NCBI GenBank assembly: GCA_021442155.1 | Contig: CM038216.1 | Coordinates: forward strand, 84,726,945-84,790,944 | Length of the DNA: 64,000 nt | Source: Cymbidium sinense | Lineage: Eukaryota; Streptophyta; Magnoliopsida; Asparagales; Orchidaceae | Reading direction: 5' to 3' | In this document: positions 1 through 13,163 of the stretch, one piece after another | Position numbering within the stretch: position 1 is the stretch's first letter | Layout: the number at the start of each line of letters is the position of its first letter | Made by a program: the position numbers and the translations under genes | The notes under the pieces: generated by a model | Told to the model about the DNA's origin: nothing | What the model saw: the letters and a program-made list of their open reading frames with translations, nothing else | Databases searched by the model: none

Positions 1-511
1 TTAAATCTAAATACCTAAGCCTAAATAAACTTAAACTAAACTAAAATAAAACCTAAACTAAACTAAATTAAAAAAACTAAAATAAACTAAAATTATAAAT
101 AAAATCTGAACCCAAACTTAAATCTAAACTATAAATAAATAAATTAAACAAAAAAATTATGAAATAAACCTAAATAAACCTAAACCTAAACTAAACTAAA
201 AATAAAAAACTAAAAATTAAATAAAACCTAAAATAAAATAAAACTAAATATAAACTAAACTAAAAATAAATAAACCTAAACCTAAACCTAAACCTAAACT
301 AAATAAAAACATAAAAAATAAACTTAAACCTATTTAAAAAAACCCTGCACCCTAAATCCAAAACCCTAAACCCTAAACCCTAAACCCTAAACGGTAAAAC
401 CCTAAACGCTATCACTAAACCGTAAATATTAAACCCTAAAACCTAAAACCATAAACCTTAAACCCTAAACCCCAAAACCTAAACTCTAAAACCTAAACCC
501 TAAAAACCTAA
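1..511 (+). repeat. Satellite unit, partial (left edge)
   Basis: The A-rich core enters from outside the window. It ends in a worn end motif (CCTATTTAAAAAAACCC at about 329-345), followed by a CCCTAAA block of about 165 bp. No gene is visible. Confidence 0.7.
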
Positions 512-1990
512 AAACCTAAACATAAACTAAATAAAACCTAAAAATAAAATAAATAAAAAAACTTCAACCAAAATAAAATAAAAAAATTAAATAAAATAAA
601 AACCTAAACTAAAACCTAAACCTAAACCTAAACCTAAACCTAAATATAAACTTAAAAAAATTAAAATTAAAAATTAAAAGTAAGCTAAAATAAAATAAAT
701 AAAAACCTAAACTAAACTAAAAAAAACCTAAAAATAAAAATCCTATAAAAAATAAAACCCAAATATAAAATAAAAAAATAAACCTAAAATAAAATAAAAT
801 AAAAACTAAATAAAAACTTAAACCTAAAAAATAAACCTAAAAATAAAGCTTAAAAATAAAAAATAATGAAAAACCTAAACCCTAAACTAAAAAAAAAACT
901 AAACCTAAAATAAACTAAATAAAATAAACCTAAACCTAAACTAAAATAAACTAAACTAAAATGAATAAAACATAAACCTAAACCTAAAATAAACTAAAGC
1001 TAAATGCTAAACTAAATAAAATAAAATAAACTAAAAATAAACCTTAACCTAAACAAAAAAATAAAACCTAGAAATAAACCTCAAATAAAAACCAAAAACC
1101 TAAACCTAAAAAAATAAAATAGAAACCAAAACTTAAACCTAAAAATAAAAAATAAAACCTAAACCTGAAAAATAAAATGAAAATAAAATAAACTATAAAA
1201 TAAAGATAAACCTAAACCAAAACCTAAAAAATAAACTAAAATAAAAAACCTAAAATAAATAAACAAAAATAAATAAAAATGCAAAATAAACATAAAAAAG
1301 AAAAATAAATAAACCAAAATAAATAAAAAATAATCTAAATAAACCTAAACATACAATTTACTTAATTTTAAAAGAAAAACCTTAAACCCTAAACAATAAA
1401 TCTTATACCTTATTCCCTAAACCCTAAACCCTAAACCCAAAAACCAAAACCTTAAATTAACCCTAAACCCTGAACCCTGAACCCTAAACCCTAAATCATA
1501 AATCCTAAAACTTAAACCCTAACCCTAACCCTAAACCCTAAACCCTAAACCCTAAATCTTTCAACCCTAAAGCCTAAACTCTAAATTATCCCTAAACCAT
1601 AAACCCTAAACCTTAAACCCTAAACCCTAAACCTTAAAAAGGCTAAGCCATAAACTAACCTTACACACTAAGCTAACCCTAAACCCTAAAACATAAACAC
1701 TTAAATTCATAAACCCTAAACTCTAAAACCTAAACAATAAACCCTAAACCCTAAACCTTAAACCCTAAACCCCAAACCCTGAATCCTAAATAAACCTAAT
1801 CCCTAAACCCTAATCCCTAAGCCTAAACCCTAAACCATAAAAGCATAAACCCTAAAACCCTAAACCTTAAACCCTAAGCCTAAACTTTAAACCATAAACT
1901 AACCCTAAACCCTAAACCCTAAACCTACAACACTAAACCATAAACCCCAAACCAAATACCCTAAACCCTAAATCCTAAACCCTAAAAACC
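512..1990 (+). repeat. Satellite unit A (full core plus CCCTAAA block)
   Basis: The core starts at about 523 with the CTAAATAAAACCTA landmark. The middle landmark is at about 877 (CCCTAAACTAAAAAAAA) and the end landmark at 1351-1369 (ATACAATTTACTTAATTTT). A CCCTAAA-rich block of about 600 bp follows. This is one of the clearest complete units. Confidence 0.8.
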
Positions 1991-3326
1991 TAAAAGCCTA
2001 AACCCAAACTAAATAAAATGAAAAAATAAAATAAATAAAAAAACCTAAACCTAGATAAACTAAATAAATAAAATAAGATAAAAACCTAAACTAAAATCAA
2101 AACCTAAACCTAAACCTAAACCTAAAAATAAAATAATATAAAAAATAAAACTACACTAAAATAAAATAAATAAAAGCTTAAACTAAACTATAAAATAAGA
2201 TAAACCTAAAACTAAAAAACCTAAAAATATTTGAAACTAAACGTAAAACAAAATTAAAAACCTGAAATAATATATAATAAAAACTAAATAAAAAGCTAAG
2301 CCTAAAGAAAAAACCTAAAAAGAAAACCTAAAAATAAATAAAAAATAAAACCTAAACCCTAAGCTAAAAAAAAGCCTAAACCTCAAATAAACAAAATAAA
2401 ATAAACATAAACATAAAGTAAAATAAACTAAACTAAAATAAATAAAACCTAAACCTAAACTTAAAATAAACTAAACTTAAACCCTAAACTAAATAAAATA
2501 AAATAAACTAAAAATAAACCTAAACCTAAACTAAAAAATATAAACTAAAAATAATCCTAAAATATAAACCTAAAATATAAACCTAAGCCTAAAAATATAA
2601 AATAAAACCTAAACCAAAAAACAAAATAAATAATAAAACTAAACTAAAAAAATAAACATAAATCTAAACTTAAACCTAAAACATAAGCTAAAATAAAAAA
2701 CCTAAAGTAAAATGAATAAACCTAAAGTAAATAAACTAAACTAAATAAAAATTAAAAATTTAAAAAATAAAAATAAAAAATAAAATAAATAAAAAATAAA
2801 CTAAGTAAACTAAATAAACTTAATCCTATTAGCTTACTTAATTTTAAAATAAAAAATAGTAAACCCTAAACCTAAAACCCAAAACCCTTAATCCTAAACC
2901 CTAAACCTAAAAGCCAAACCGTAAAACTAACCCTAAACCCTAAACCCTAAACCCTAGAAAACCCCAATCCATAAACCCTAAACCCTAAATGATAGAAAAC
3001 CCTAACTAAACCCTAAACCATAGAAAACCCTAAATCATAAACCCTAAACTTTAACCATAACCCTAAATTGTAAAATAATATAACCCTTAATCCTAAACCT
3101 AAAATAAACCCTAAACCCTAAATACCCTAAACCCTAAACCCTAAACCATAAACTAACCCTAAACCCTAAGCTAACCCTAAATCCTAAACCCTAAACACTA
3201 AACCTTAAAAACCCTAAACCCTAAAACTGAAATAGTAAAACCTAAACCGTAAACTCTAAACCCAAACCCTAAAACCTTAAACCCTAAAATTGTAAATCCT
3301 AAACCCTAAGCCCTAAGAAACTAAAA
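1991..3326 (+). repeat. Satellite unit B (full)
   Basis: The start is at about 1992, the middle landmark at about 2352 and the end landmark at 2825-2845 (CCTATTAGCTTACTTAATTT). Spacings nearly match unit A. The CCCTAAA block runs from about 2851 to 3320. Confidence 0.8.
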
Positions 3327-4745
3327 AACCTAAACCTAAACTAAATAAAACATAAAAATAAAATAAATAAAAATACTTAAACCTAATTGAAATAAATATT
3401 TAAAATAAAATAAAAACCTAGACTAAAACCTAAACCTTAACTTAAAAGAAAAAAAAATATAAAATAAAAATATACTAAAATAAAATAAATAAAAGCATAA
3501 ATAAAAATAAATAAAATAAAATAAACCTAAGAATAAATAACCTAAATATATTAAAAACTAAATATAAAATAAAAATAAAATAAACTAAAAATAAACTAAA
3601 ATAAAAATAAAATAAAAACTTAAACCTAAAAAAATAAACCTAAAAATAAAAGCTAAAAATAAATAAAAAATAAAACCTAAACCTTAAACTAGAAAAAACT
3701 AAACCCTAAATAAAAATAAAAGAAACCTAAACCTAAACTAAAATAAATCAAACCTAAACATAAACCTAAAATAAACTAAACCTAAACCTAAAAAAATAAA
3801 AGAAAATAAACTAAAAATAAACCTAAACCTAAACTAAAAAATAAAACCTAAAAACTAAACCTAAAAAAATAGAATAAAAACCTAATCCTAAACCTAAAAA
3901 TAAAAAATAAAACCTAAACTTAAAATTAAAATAAAAAAAACTAAAAAAATAAACTAAACCTAAACTAAAAAATTAAAACCTAAAAATAAACCTAAAATTA
4001 AAACCTAAAACTTAAACCAAAAATAAAAACATAAACCTAAACCTAAAAATTAAAAATAAAACCAAAACAAAAAAAATAAAAAATAAAAAAACTCAATTAA
4101 AAAATAAACCAAAACCTAAACCTAAAAACTAAACTAAAATAAAAAACTAAGCTGAAATAAATAAACCTAAAATAAATAAACTGAACTAAATAAAAATAGA
4201 AAATAAATCTAAATAAAAACAAAAAAAAAACTAAAAAGAAATAATAAATAAAACTAAGCCTATTAGTTTACATAATTTTTTTTAAAAACCCTAAACCTTA
4301 TACCTTAAACCTTAAATAAAAAAACTAACCCTAAATTGAAAACTCTAAACTTGTAACATAAAACCTACAACCCTAAATCCTAAACCATAAACCCTAAAAA
4401 ATCCTAAACCTTGTACCATAAACTCTAAACCCTAAACCTTAAACCCTAAAAGCATAATCACTAAAACCCTAAACTCTAAACCCTAAGCCCTAAACCCTAA
4501 ATGCTAAACACTAAACCCTAAACCCTAACCCTTTCCCTAGCCCTAAAAGCATAATCCCTAAAATCCTAAACCCTAAACTCTAAGCCTTAAACCCTAAATG
4601 CTAAACCCTAAACCCAAAACCATAACCCTAAGCCCTAAACCCTAAACTTTATTCCCTAAACCCTAAACCCCAAATCATAAAGCTAAACCCAAAGAAATTA
4701 AATAAATTAAAAAATAAACCAAAACCCTAAAATCTAATAACCTAA
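3327..4745 (+). repeat. Satellite unit C (full), leading into GR-RBP copy 1
   Basis: The start is at about 3328, the middle at about 3675 and the end landmark at 4259-4278 (CCTATTAGTTTACATAATTT). The CCCTAAA block from 4286 to about 4680 passes into the flank that precedes GR-RBP copies (AAATTAAATAAATTAAAAAA at about 4687). Confidence 0.8.
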
Positions 4746-4754
4746 GATCAAGTA

Positions 4755-5129
4755 ACCTTGACTCAACAACATTGTCAACCGTGCTCAATCTAGATACAGG
4801 AGGTGAAGACCGAGATTATTATGCAGTGGTGGGATCTAAAGGTGTTTGGATATGGAGGTGGTGAAATGGTGATTATGGGGAGGAGGCGAGGTTACACTGT
4901 GGTGGTGAGGGAGGGATCGGATATGATGGTGGTTCATGGGAACTGGAGAAACTAAAGAATGGCCAATTTGATCGCGCTATGGAACTGTCTTTATAAGAGA
5001 TGGTTATCTAGGGTTTTGATTTGCATGCTCTCATCTATGTCATCGCTTGTGTCTTAGAGAACTTGGTGTGTTACTTTAATGAAATAAAAAAAGAAGAAAT
5101 GTTGAATCAATTTGTTCTCTAAAAAAAAA
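4755..5129 (+). pseudogene. GR-RBP retropseudogene, copy 1
   Basis: This is a decayed 5'-truncated copy of a plant glycine-rich RNA-binding protein mRNA (RRM plus Gly-rich tail family, which binds RNA and acts in post-transcriptional regulation). It opens with a worn NQAQSR-like segment, the last strand of the RRM, at about 4775-4795. GGN/GGT-rich sequence coding for Gly/Tyr/Arg follows, then a C-terminal segment resembling GNWRN with a stop near 4955. The 3' UTR resembles all other copies (GTCTTAGAGAACTTGGTGTG at about 5051) and ends in an A-run at about 5120-5128. Frame breaks are present and the RRM body is missing. It cannot encode a working protein. Confidence 0.75.
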
Positions 5130-5335
5130 TCAAAACCTAAATAAACTAAAACCTAAAACCCTAAACCTAAACTCAAACCTAAACCAAAAATAAAATAACA
5201 TAAAACCCAACCTAAATGATAAACCCAAAAATAACTAAACACTAAACCCTAAACCCTAAACCTAAAATCCTAAACCCTAAAACCCTAAACCCCAAAATAA
5301 ACCTAAACCTAAACCAAAACCTAAAAACTAATAAA
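5130..5335 (+). repeat. Short CCCTAAA-like block
   Basis: Mixed CCCTAAA and CCTAAA words lie between the GR-RBP tail and the TAATAA-rich block. No gene is seen. Confidence 0.7.
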
Positions 5336-6603
5336 CATTAAACTATACCCTAAAACTAAAACTAATAATAATAATCTAAAATTAATAAATAAAAAACTAA
5401 AACTAATAAACCAATAATAAACTAAAATAAAAAACTAATAAACTAACTAAACTAGACTACTAACTAAAAAAAACTAATAAAATAAATAAACTAATAAACT
5501 AAAAAATAATTACTAAATAAACATAAACAAAAAAAAAAATTAACTAAAAATAAACTAAACAATAAAATTAATAAAACTAAACTAATAACTAAAACTAAAC
5601 AAAAAAATAACTAAACAAACCATAATAAATAACTAACTAATAATAAACTAAAAAAAAAATAATAATAAATAAAACAAAAAAAATATAAACCAATAATAAA
5701 CTATAAAACTAATAATAAATAAAATAACTAAAACCAATAATAATAATAAACTAATAAACTAATAAACAAATAATAATAAAACTAAACCAATAGTAAATAA
5801 ACCCAAACTAATAAATAATAAACACCAAACTAAACTAAAAACTAATAATAATAACTAAATAAATAACTAAAAAACTAACTAAAAAACTAAACCCTAAACC
5901 AAACCAAAAAAAAACTAAAACTAACTAAATAAAACTAATAATAACTAAACTAATAACTAATAAACTAATAATAACAAAAAACTAACTAACTAATAAATAA
6001 CTAACTAAATAAACCCAATAACTAAACTAATAATAACTAAATAACTAATAACCAAACTAATAACTAAACTAAATTAATAAACTAATAAATAAAACTAAAT
6101 AATAATAACTAAAACTAATAATAAACTAAAAAACTAATAAATTAAAATTAAATCAAAACAAACAACTAATACTAATAATAATAAACTAAACTAAATAAAA
6201 CTAATAATAATAATAATAAATAATAAATAATAATAAACTAAACTAATAATAAACTAAACTAATAATAATAAACAAACTAAACTAATAATAATAAACTAAT
6301 AAAACTAACTAAACTAATAAATTAATAACTAATAATAATAAAAAATAAACTAAACTAAAAACTAATAAAAACTAAAAAAACACTAAATAATAATAAAACC
6401 TAATAACATAAAAATTAACTAAACTAAACTAAACACTAAACTAACTAAACTCAAAAATAATAATAAACTAAATAAAAACTAAATAACAAAACTAATAATA
6501 ATTAACTAATAATAATAAACTAATAAGAACTAAAGTAACTAAATAAAAAACTAATAACTAAACTAACTAAAACTAATAAACTAATAATAATAATAATAAC
6601 TAA

Positions 6604-6688
<85 letters not shown>

Positions 6689-8012
6689 CTAAATAAACTA
6701 AACACTAAACCCCTAAACCTAAATTAATAAAACTAATAAATAAAACTAATAATAACAAACTAAACTAAACCAAAATAACTAATAAAACTAATAAAACTAA
6801 TAATAATAAATAATAAAAATAAAACTAATAATAAAACTAAACCAAAAAACTAATAACTAACTAATAAAACCAAATAAACTAATAAATAATAAACTAAAAA
6901 AATATAATAATAACTAACAAAAAATTATAACTAATAATAAACTATATAAAACTAATAATAAATAACTAATAACCTAAAACTAATAACTAATAAAAAACTA
7001 ACTAATAAAACTAAACTAATTAATAAATAAACCTAAATTCTAATAAATAATAAACACTAAAACTAAACTACTATACTAATAATAAATAATAAATAACTAA
7101 ATAACTAACTAAAACTAAACCCTAAACCTAAACTAAAAAACCATAAAAACTAACTAATAAATAAACATAATAATAACTAAACCTAATAAACTAACTAATA
7201 ACTAATAATAAACTAATAATAAAACACATAACTAAAAGAATTAATAATAACTAACTAATAATAAACTAATAACTAAATAAAACAAAATTAACTAAATAAT
7301 TAAACTAAATAACTAAACTAATAAATATAATAAATAAACTAATAATAATAATAATAAAACTAATTATCAATAACTAAACTAAAAAAATTAATAATAATAA
7401 TAATAATAATAATAACTAATAACTAACTAACTAAACTAATAAATTAATAATAAGACTAATAATAAACTAACTAATAAATAACTAAATAATTAAACCCTAA
7501 ACACTAGCTAAATAGATAAATGAAATGATAATAATAAAACTTATAATTATAAAAAATTAAAGAAAAAAAACTAAACTAAAATAGAACTAATAATAAAATA
7601 ACTAACTAAACCATAAACTAAACTAATAAACCAAAACCCATAACTAAATTAATAAAACTAATAAACTAATAAATAAAGTAACAAAATTAAATTCATAGAA
7701 CTAAACCACTAACTAAAACTAACTAAAACCTAAATAATAATAAAACCATAAACTAATAATAATAACTAACTAATCTAAATAACTAACTAACTAACTAATG
7801 ATAACTAAAAAATAAACTAAAATAAACTAAACCCCTATAATCAAACTAACTAAATAAAGTAATAAATAAAACCTAAACCCCCAACCCCTAAAACTAACCC
7901 TAATAATTAAAACTAAAACTAATAATAACTAACTAAACTAAAAAACTAAACAATAATAACACAAAATAAAACCTAAACCTAAAACTAATAACTAATAAAC
8001 CTCAAAACAAAC
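5336..8012 (+). repeat. ACTAATAATAAA-type low-complexity block
   Basis: About 2.7 kb is composed almost only of TAA, TAAA and CTAA words, for example repeated ACTAATAATAAACTAA. It lacks the start, middle and end landmarks of the main core. CCCTAAACC words appear sparsely (near 5888, 6700, 7120, 7490), linking it to the telomere-like array. No coding sequence is supported; reading frames here are stop-rich on + and homopolymeric on -. Confidence 0.75.
6604..6686 (+). repeat. (AAT)n microsatellite
   Basis: An essentially perfect AAT/TAA trinucleotide run of about 80 bp sits inside the ACTAATAAT block. The poly-isoleucine frame on the minus strand is a by-product. Confidence 0.95.
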
Positions 8013-9954
8013 CTATGAGCTTTTCTCTTGATTCTATGATTGTTGGCCTTGGGCCTATATTGACGCTTGTTCTTGCATCATGACTCATGGTGTCGCTTTA
8101 AATCCATGGGGTAAATCCCATGTGATGGATCCCGCTAGGCATCATTTTGGGTAATCCTACCTCTAAATTACCTACTATTACTAAATCTTTCAAAGAGGCT
8201 TTAGCTGGAAAGAATTCCTCCACTGAGACTCCTTTGAATTTGCTTCATATGACTTTTAAAGGTACTTTGACAATTATGATTTGAGATAATGATATTGAAA
8301 GATTAGCTGAGTCTTTTGCTTTTTCTTTGATTGGAAAGTTTTCATTTAAAAGGCCAAAGATGAACATATTAGTTCTTTTTTTTCATAGCTTAAATTTATC
8401 TGGTTCTTTTGCTATTGGGTAATTGATGTACGGCATGCTCCGATTAAGCTTTCTAATGACCTTAATTATGGAATAATTTTTTCTAGGCATTCTATTTTTA
8501 ATTGTCAAATGCGTATTCTGAAGTGGATGCCTATGTTTGATGTTAATGAAGAGTCTCTTATTGTTTCCATTTGGAGTTCTTTACATAACTTATGGATTCA
8601 TCTATTTAATCATCAGATTCTTTGTGCTATTGGGTCAATTTTTGGTTGGCCTTTGCAAGTTGATCATGCAACAACTACTTCTTCTAGACCATGTTGCTAG
8701 AATTTGTAAAGATTGATATTACTAAAAAATATCCGAAAGAAATTTGGTTGGGTTTGAAGAAATGCAGTTATTTTTAGAAAGTTGTATTTGAGAACTTTTT
8801 CATTGTTTGTAATCATTGTAAGATTCATGGGCATGAAATTTTTGAATGCTTTATTGCTCATCCCTTTCTTAGGAAGAAAATCACCAGTAAGAATTCAATT
8901 GTTGAAATAATTGATGATTCTCTCAAGTTGGATGAAGGAAAAATCTACTTTTCAAAATTTTGATGTTTTGCGAAGCCAGATTTCTTAATCTTCTAAAAAA
9001 GTTTTACCTATTAATGATTTGTCTAATGCAAAAATTGATTTTGATGTTTCTAAAAAAGTTTTATCTAATAATCATGCTTTGAGTGTTTCTTTTGATGATT
9101 CTATAAAATGGAATACTTTAGAGGTAGTGGTTAATGATTCTAATGGTTTGGATGTTGTGAATAAGTCCATTCATGTTGATGGGTTGAATATTGTTGATGC
9201 TAACACCATTTCTTCTAATCAGTTAGATGTTGTTTCTCTTTTTCCTATGTTAACTTTAGATCATGGGAAAGAGACTATTTCTTTACTTTCTTTGATTGAG
9301 AATGGTGGTGAAAAGAATTTTCTTATTTCTGATATTCTAACTTCTGGTCTTGACAAACTTGTTAATATTGGTGATCCTTCTTTTAAAAAGTAAGATTTAG
9401 ATACCTGTGATAATTCTCTCATAGTGAATAGTTCTATTTTAGTTCAAAATGATGGTTTTTCTATGGTTTGTAATTATGTTCATAATTTTGGTAATATGCT
9501 ATGTGTTTCTAAGGGATTTGAATCTTATTTTAATCCCTTACATGAAGATTGTATTGAAAATCTGATTTTGCACGTTTCTTTTATGAATGAAGACATGGAG
9601 GATACTCTTGATTTTATTGGAAGGTGAAAATATTGATAATTGTCTTCTTAATAAAGCTCTTTCTACCCTTTCACTTCTAATTCTAAAATACATAATTTTG
9701 ATTTTCCTTTATCTAATGCTATGGATGATCAATGCTCATCTTTGGAATTGATAGCTTCTGATCCCCATTCCTTTTATAATAATACTGATTCATTTTCAGA
9801 TGGAGATTTTTTGGAGAAAGGGCATGGTTATAAACTTATTTACAGGAAGAAAAAGAAAAAAAGGTGTTCAGATTTATTCCCCTCCTCACTTGATGAGGGT
9901 TACTCGTTCCAAAGCTTCCTAAAAATAATCTCTCCTTTCTCTGGGAGGTTTTAG
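8013..9954 (+). pseudogene. Decayed DUF4283/zinc-knuckle gag-like ORF
   Basis: Joined frames carry DUF4283-like features: an ERLAESFAFSLIGKFSFKRP-like segment near 8297-8355, then RILKWMPMFDVNEES and SIFGWPLQVDHAT within 8509-8700. These resemble the plant LINE/retroelement N-terminal domain. A zinc knuckle C-X2-C-X4-H-X4-C (CNHCKIHGHEIFEC) lies at 8808-8849. Downstream is an acidic, Asp/Asn/Ser-rich region split into frames at 9019-9393, 9424-9627 and 9721-9954, ending near a lysine-rich stretch (RKKKKKRC). Several stops and frameshifts break it. The family is thought to bind element RNA as a nucleocapsid-like protein. Assignment to an L1-type ORF1 is inference, since the usual ORF2 does not follow. 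Confidence 0.65.
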
Positions 9955-11156
9955 CTTTTGGCTAGTTTTTCACTATTGGTTGAGCTTTTGCTGTGTGTTT
10001 TTTGGCTAGCAAGAGTATTGGCTTCTTGCCTAATTTTCCTCTTTCTAGATTTTTATTTGTTGGGTTTTTTTTTTTGGGTGCCCTTTGGCTAGTTGGTTTT
10101 GTGCTAATGGCTTTATTCCTATTGGCTTGCCTTTCTTTGGTTGGTGCTTCTGCTCTCTTTGTTGGTGGTAGGTTGGGCTTTTTGTCCTTGGTGTGTGGTT
10201 TGTCCATTGGTTATTGTTTCTAGCTATTTATTTTAGCTTTGGTGGTCTTCTTCTTTTTTTTGTTGGTTGATTTGGTCTATTTTTCTTTGACTATTTTCTT
10301 GGGTGCTATATTGTGTGGTGCTTGGCTATTTCCTTCCTTTGGTTGATGCCTTGGTGGCTTTGGATTGTGTTGTGGGCTATGATGTCTTGGTGCTTGGTTG
10401 CATTGGTGTTGTTTGTATTGCCTTTGTCTTTGAGGCCCTTTTCTTTTAGGTTGTGCTTCTTTTCTCCATCTTTTAAAGAGGTGTTCATATTTGGTTTTGT
10501 TGGGATTGCCTTATGTTAATTTTATATGTTTCTCTCCTCTCTTTCTTCCTTTCACTTTCTTTCTGGGTGGCTATTATGATAGGTTTGTATTTTTCTTTGG
10601 TTGGGATGGCTATAATGATATGATGGATTTTTTTCTTGATATTTTTGTGGTTGGTGACTTTTCTTATTTGTAACCCTTCTTTGAAGCTGGATACACTTAG
10701 GATTTGATGCCCCTCATTATTGAGATTATCCTTCTTTCTTCATATCTAAGCCTGAGTTTTTTTCTCTTTTTTTTTTATCTCCTTCTGGCTGAGATTTCTT
10801 GTAAGTTGCAGGTTCTATTTTTCAGTTGGTCTCTTCTTCTTCTTGGAGGGAGCTAGTCTTCGATGGTCTCATTTTTCTTAGATGTTTGAGTTGTCTTGCA
10901 GTTATAGGTTTCCTTATGGATCTGCCTTTGGAGGTTCTTTGAGCTCAGGATTCTTTCCCTTGTCGCCTTTGCTTGGCTTTTTTTAGTTTTGTATTTATTT
11001 TTTTCTTTATTGTTTTTGATGTATTAGTTTGGGACTAAACTCTTAGATTCTTCTATAGCACATTTGAGCAGTGGTTTTTTTCTTTTCTTTTTGAGTTTAG
11101 TCTCTAATATGGTCTTCTTGCACATATTTTTCTGAGTAAAAAAATCCTATTTGGTT
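9955..11156 (+). other. T/G-rich 3' region of the gag-only element
   Basis: About 1.2 kb rich in TTGGTTG and TTTCTT words with strong strand asymmetry. Hydrophobic Leu/Phe/Val frames at 9993-10223, 10313-10519 and 10491-10673 follow from base composition and lack recognisable domains. The last part, with TTGGGACTAAACTCTTAGA at about 11028, looks like a LINE 3' UTR before the A-tail. Confidence 0.55.
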
Positions 11157-11164
11157 AAAAAAAA

Positions 11165-12328
11165 CCCTAAGCACTAAACCCTAAACCCTAAACCCTAAAA
11201 ACTCTAAACCCTAAAGCCTAAACACTAAACCCTAAACCCTAAACATAAACCCTAAAATCCTAAATCTTAAAACCCTAAACCCTAAACCCTAAACCCTAAA
11301 AACCTAAAACCTAAACCTAAACTAAATAAAACCTCAAAATAAAATAAAAAATAAACCTAAACCTAAATAAAATAAAATGTAAAATATAATAAAATATAAA
11401 ATAAAATAAAAACCTAAACTAAAACCTAAACCTAACCTAAAAATAAAATTAAATAAAAATAAACTAAAATAAAATAAAACCTAAACTAAGCTAAAATATA
11501 AAATAAATTAAAACCTAAAGAAAATAAAAACTAAATGAAAATTAAAAATAAAATAAACATAAAATAAAATAAAATAAAAACTAAATAAAAAATTAAACCT
11601 AAAAATAAATAAAAAATAAAACATAAACCCTAAACTAAAGGAAAAACTAAACCCAAAATAAAAATAAAATTAAATAAACCTAAACCTAGATTAAAATAAA
11701 CTAAACTAAAATAAATAAAACTTAAACATAAACCTAAAATAAACTGAACATAAACCCAAACCTAAACTAAATAAAATAAAATAAATTAAAAATAAACCTA
11801 AACCTAAACTAAAACATAAAACCTAAAAATAAACCAAAAATAAAACCTAAAACCTAAACCTAAAAAAAGAAAATAAAACCTAAACCTAAACCTAAAAGTA
11901 AAAAATAAAACTTAAATCTATAAAATAAAATAAAAATAGAACTCAACTAAAAAATAAACCTAAACCTAAAAAATACACTAAAATAAAACCTACACTAAAA
12001 TAAATAAATCTAAAATAAATAAACTAAACTAAATATAATGAAAAAATAAACCTAAATAAATGTAAAAAATAAAATAAACTAAAATAAATAAACTAAATAA
12101 ACCTAAACCTACTGGTTTACTTAATTTTTTAAAAAAACCCTAAACCCTAAATCCTAAACTCTTAACTCTAAAGCTTAAACCCTAAAACTAACCCAAAACC
12201 CAAAACCCTATACCTACAACACTAAACCTACAACCCTAATCCCTAAACCTTAAAGCCTAGAAAACCCTAAACCCTAAACCCAAAACCCTAAAAGCACAAA
12301 CCCTAAAGCCCTAAACCCTAAACCCTAG
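11165..12328 (+). repeat. Satellite unit D (full core)
   Basis: A short CCCTAAA block (11165-11298) is followed by a core with the start at about 11306, middle at about 11629 and end landmark at 12108-12127 (CCTACTGGTTTACTTAATTT). A CCCTAAA block then meets the P0 retrocopy at 12329. Confidence 0.8.
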
Positions 12329-13163
12329 TTGAGCTAATTTTTATGAAAGGTGATCTTAAAGAAGTCAATGAAGATGTTGTGAAATATAAAGCTCCCCCTG
12401 TTGATCTTATTGCACCTATTGATGGGGTTCTTCTAGGCAACATGATCTATATCCTTCAGACTTCTTTCTTCATGGTTCTAAATATCCTAACTAAAATCGC
12501 AAGGGTATTGAAATTATCACCCTGGTTGAGCTTATTAAAAAAGGCAATAAAGTGGGATCCTGAGAGGCTTCTATACTCATTAAGTTGGGGATTAGGCCAT
12601 TCTCTGATGGCCTTGTTGTCTAGTCTATTTATGATGATGGTTCGGTGTTCATTCATAAGGTGCTTGACCTTATTGAAGATGATCTCATCGAGAAGTTTTT
12701 TACAGGGCTTTTAATGATCACTTCTCTCTCACTGGCCCTCTCTTATCCCACCCTCATTGCAACGTCCCACATGTTCATCAACGCTTATAAGAATGTCCTC
12801 ACCGTTGTGATTTCCACTGATTACACATTCCAACAAGCTGAGAAGGTTAAGCAGTATTTGAAGGATCCTACTAAATTTGTTGTGACCATGCCTCATACTT
12901 CTATTTGTTCCACCGCCAGTAGTGGAAGAGAAGAAGGACAGCCCGGAGGAATGATGATGATATGGTGTTCGCCTTGTTCGACTAAGCTTGTTTTCTATAA
13001 AATCAAATTTTATGGTCTCGAGTTAACTCATTTTGTGAAATACTATTTTTGTGAATTTTGAATTGCATTTTATTTTATCTTATTTTATTAGTTGTTAGAG
13101 GATAATGTCTTGCTTGATTTGGTAATTTCTTGTTTGTTATAAAATCAATTGAGTTAAAAAAAA
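12329..13163 (+). pseudogene. RPP0: 60S acidic ribosomal protein P0 retropseudogene, copy 1
   Basis: P0 is the large-subunit stalk base protein that holds P1/P2 at the GTPase centre of cytosolic ribosomes. The copy begins in mid-protein at an ELIFxKGDLKEV-like segment. It continues through LIAPIDG and QTSFF (12343-12500), then after frameshifts [35 protein letters not shown] and [10 protein letters not shown] (12650-12880). The last part shows the conserved acidic end (a DDDM-x-F-x-LFD-like stop near 12980) in another frame. A T-rich 3' UTR and A-run (about 13155-13162) follow. No introns are seen, the 5' half is missing and frames are broken: a processed pseudogene. Its 5' breakpoint is the same as in the copy at 15095. 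Confidence 0.9.

Larger units (their letters stand above)
8013..11164 (+). mobile_element. Gag-only LINE-like retroelement with poly(A) tail
   Basis: This is a discrete insertion of normal base composition inside the satellite. The left part (to about 9954) is a decayed gag-like ORF with a DUF4283-like domain and a CCHC knuckle. The right part (about 9955-11156) is strongly T/G-rich and non-coding. The element ends in an A-run (11157-11164) that passes directly into CCCTAA. Plant L1-type LINEs carry DUF4283/zinc-knuckle ORF1 products, but no endonuclease or reverse transcriptase is recognisable here. It may be an internally deleted or non-autonomous derivative. No target-site duplication could be picked out because the flanks are low complexity. 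Confidence 0.65.

Noticed and set aside
1..540. Active chromosome-end telomere at the left edge
   Set aside because: The left edge is degenerate core sequence, not a long perfect CCCTAAA run. The polarity is right for a left end, but the cap is not in this window.
6520..6705. A minus-strand frame of 61 residues that is mostly isoleucine
   Set aside because: It is the reverse complement of an (AAT)n microsatellite.
9962..10519. Lys/Asn-rich frames on - and hydrophobic frames on + in the gag-only element
   Set aside because: They are shadows of strand-asymmetric T-rich sequence with no supporting domain.
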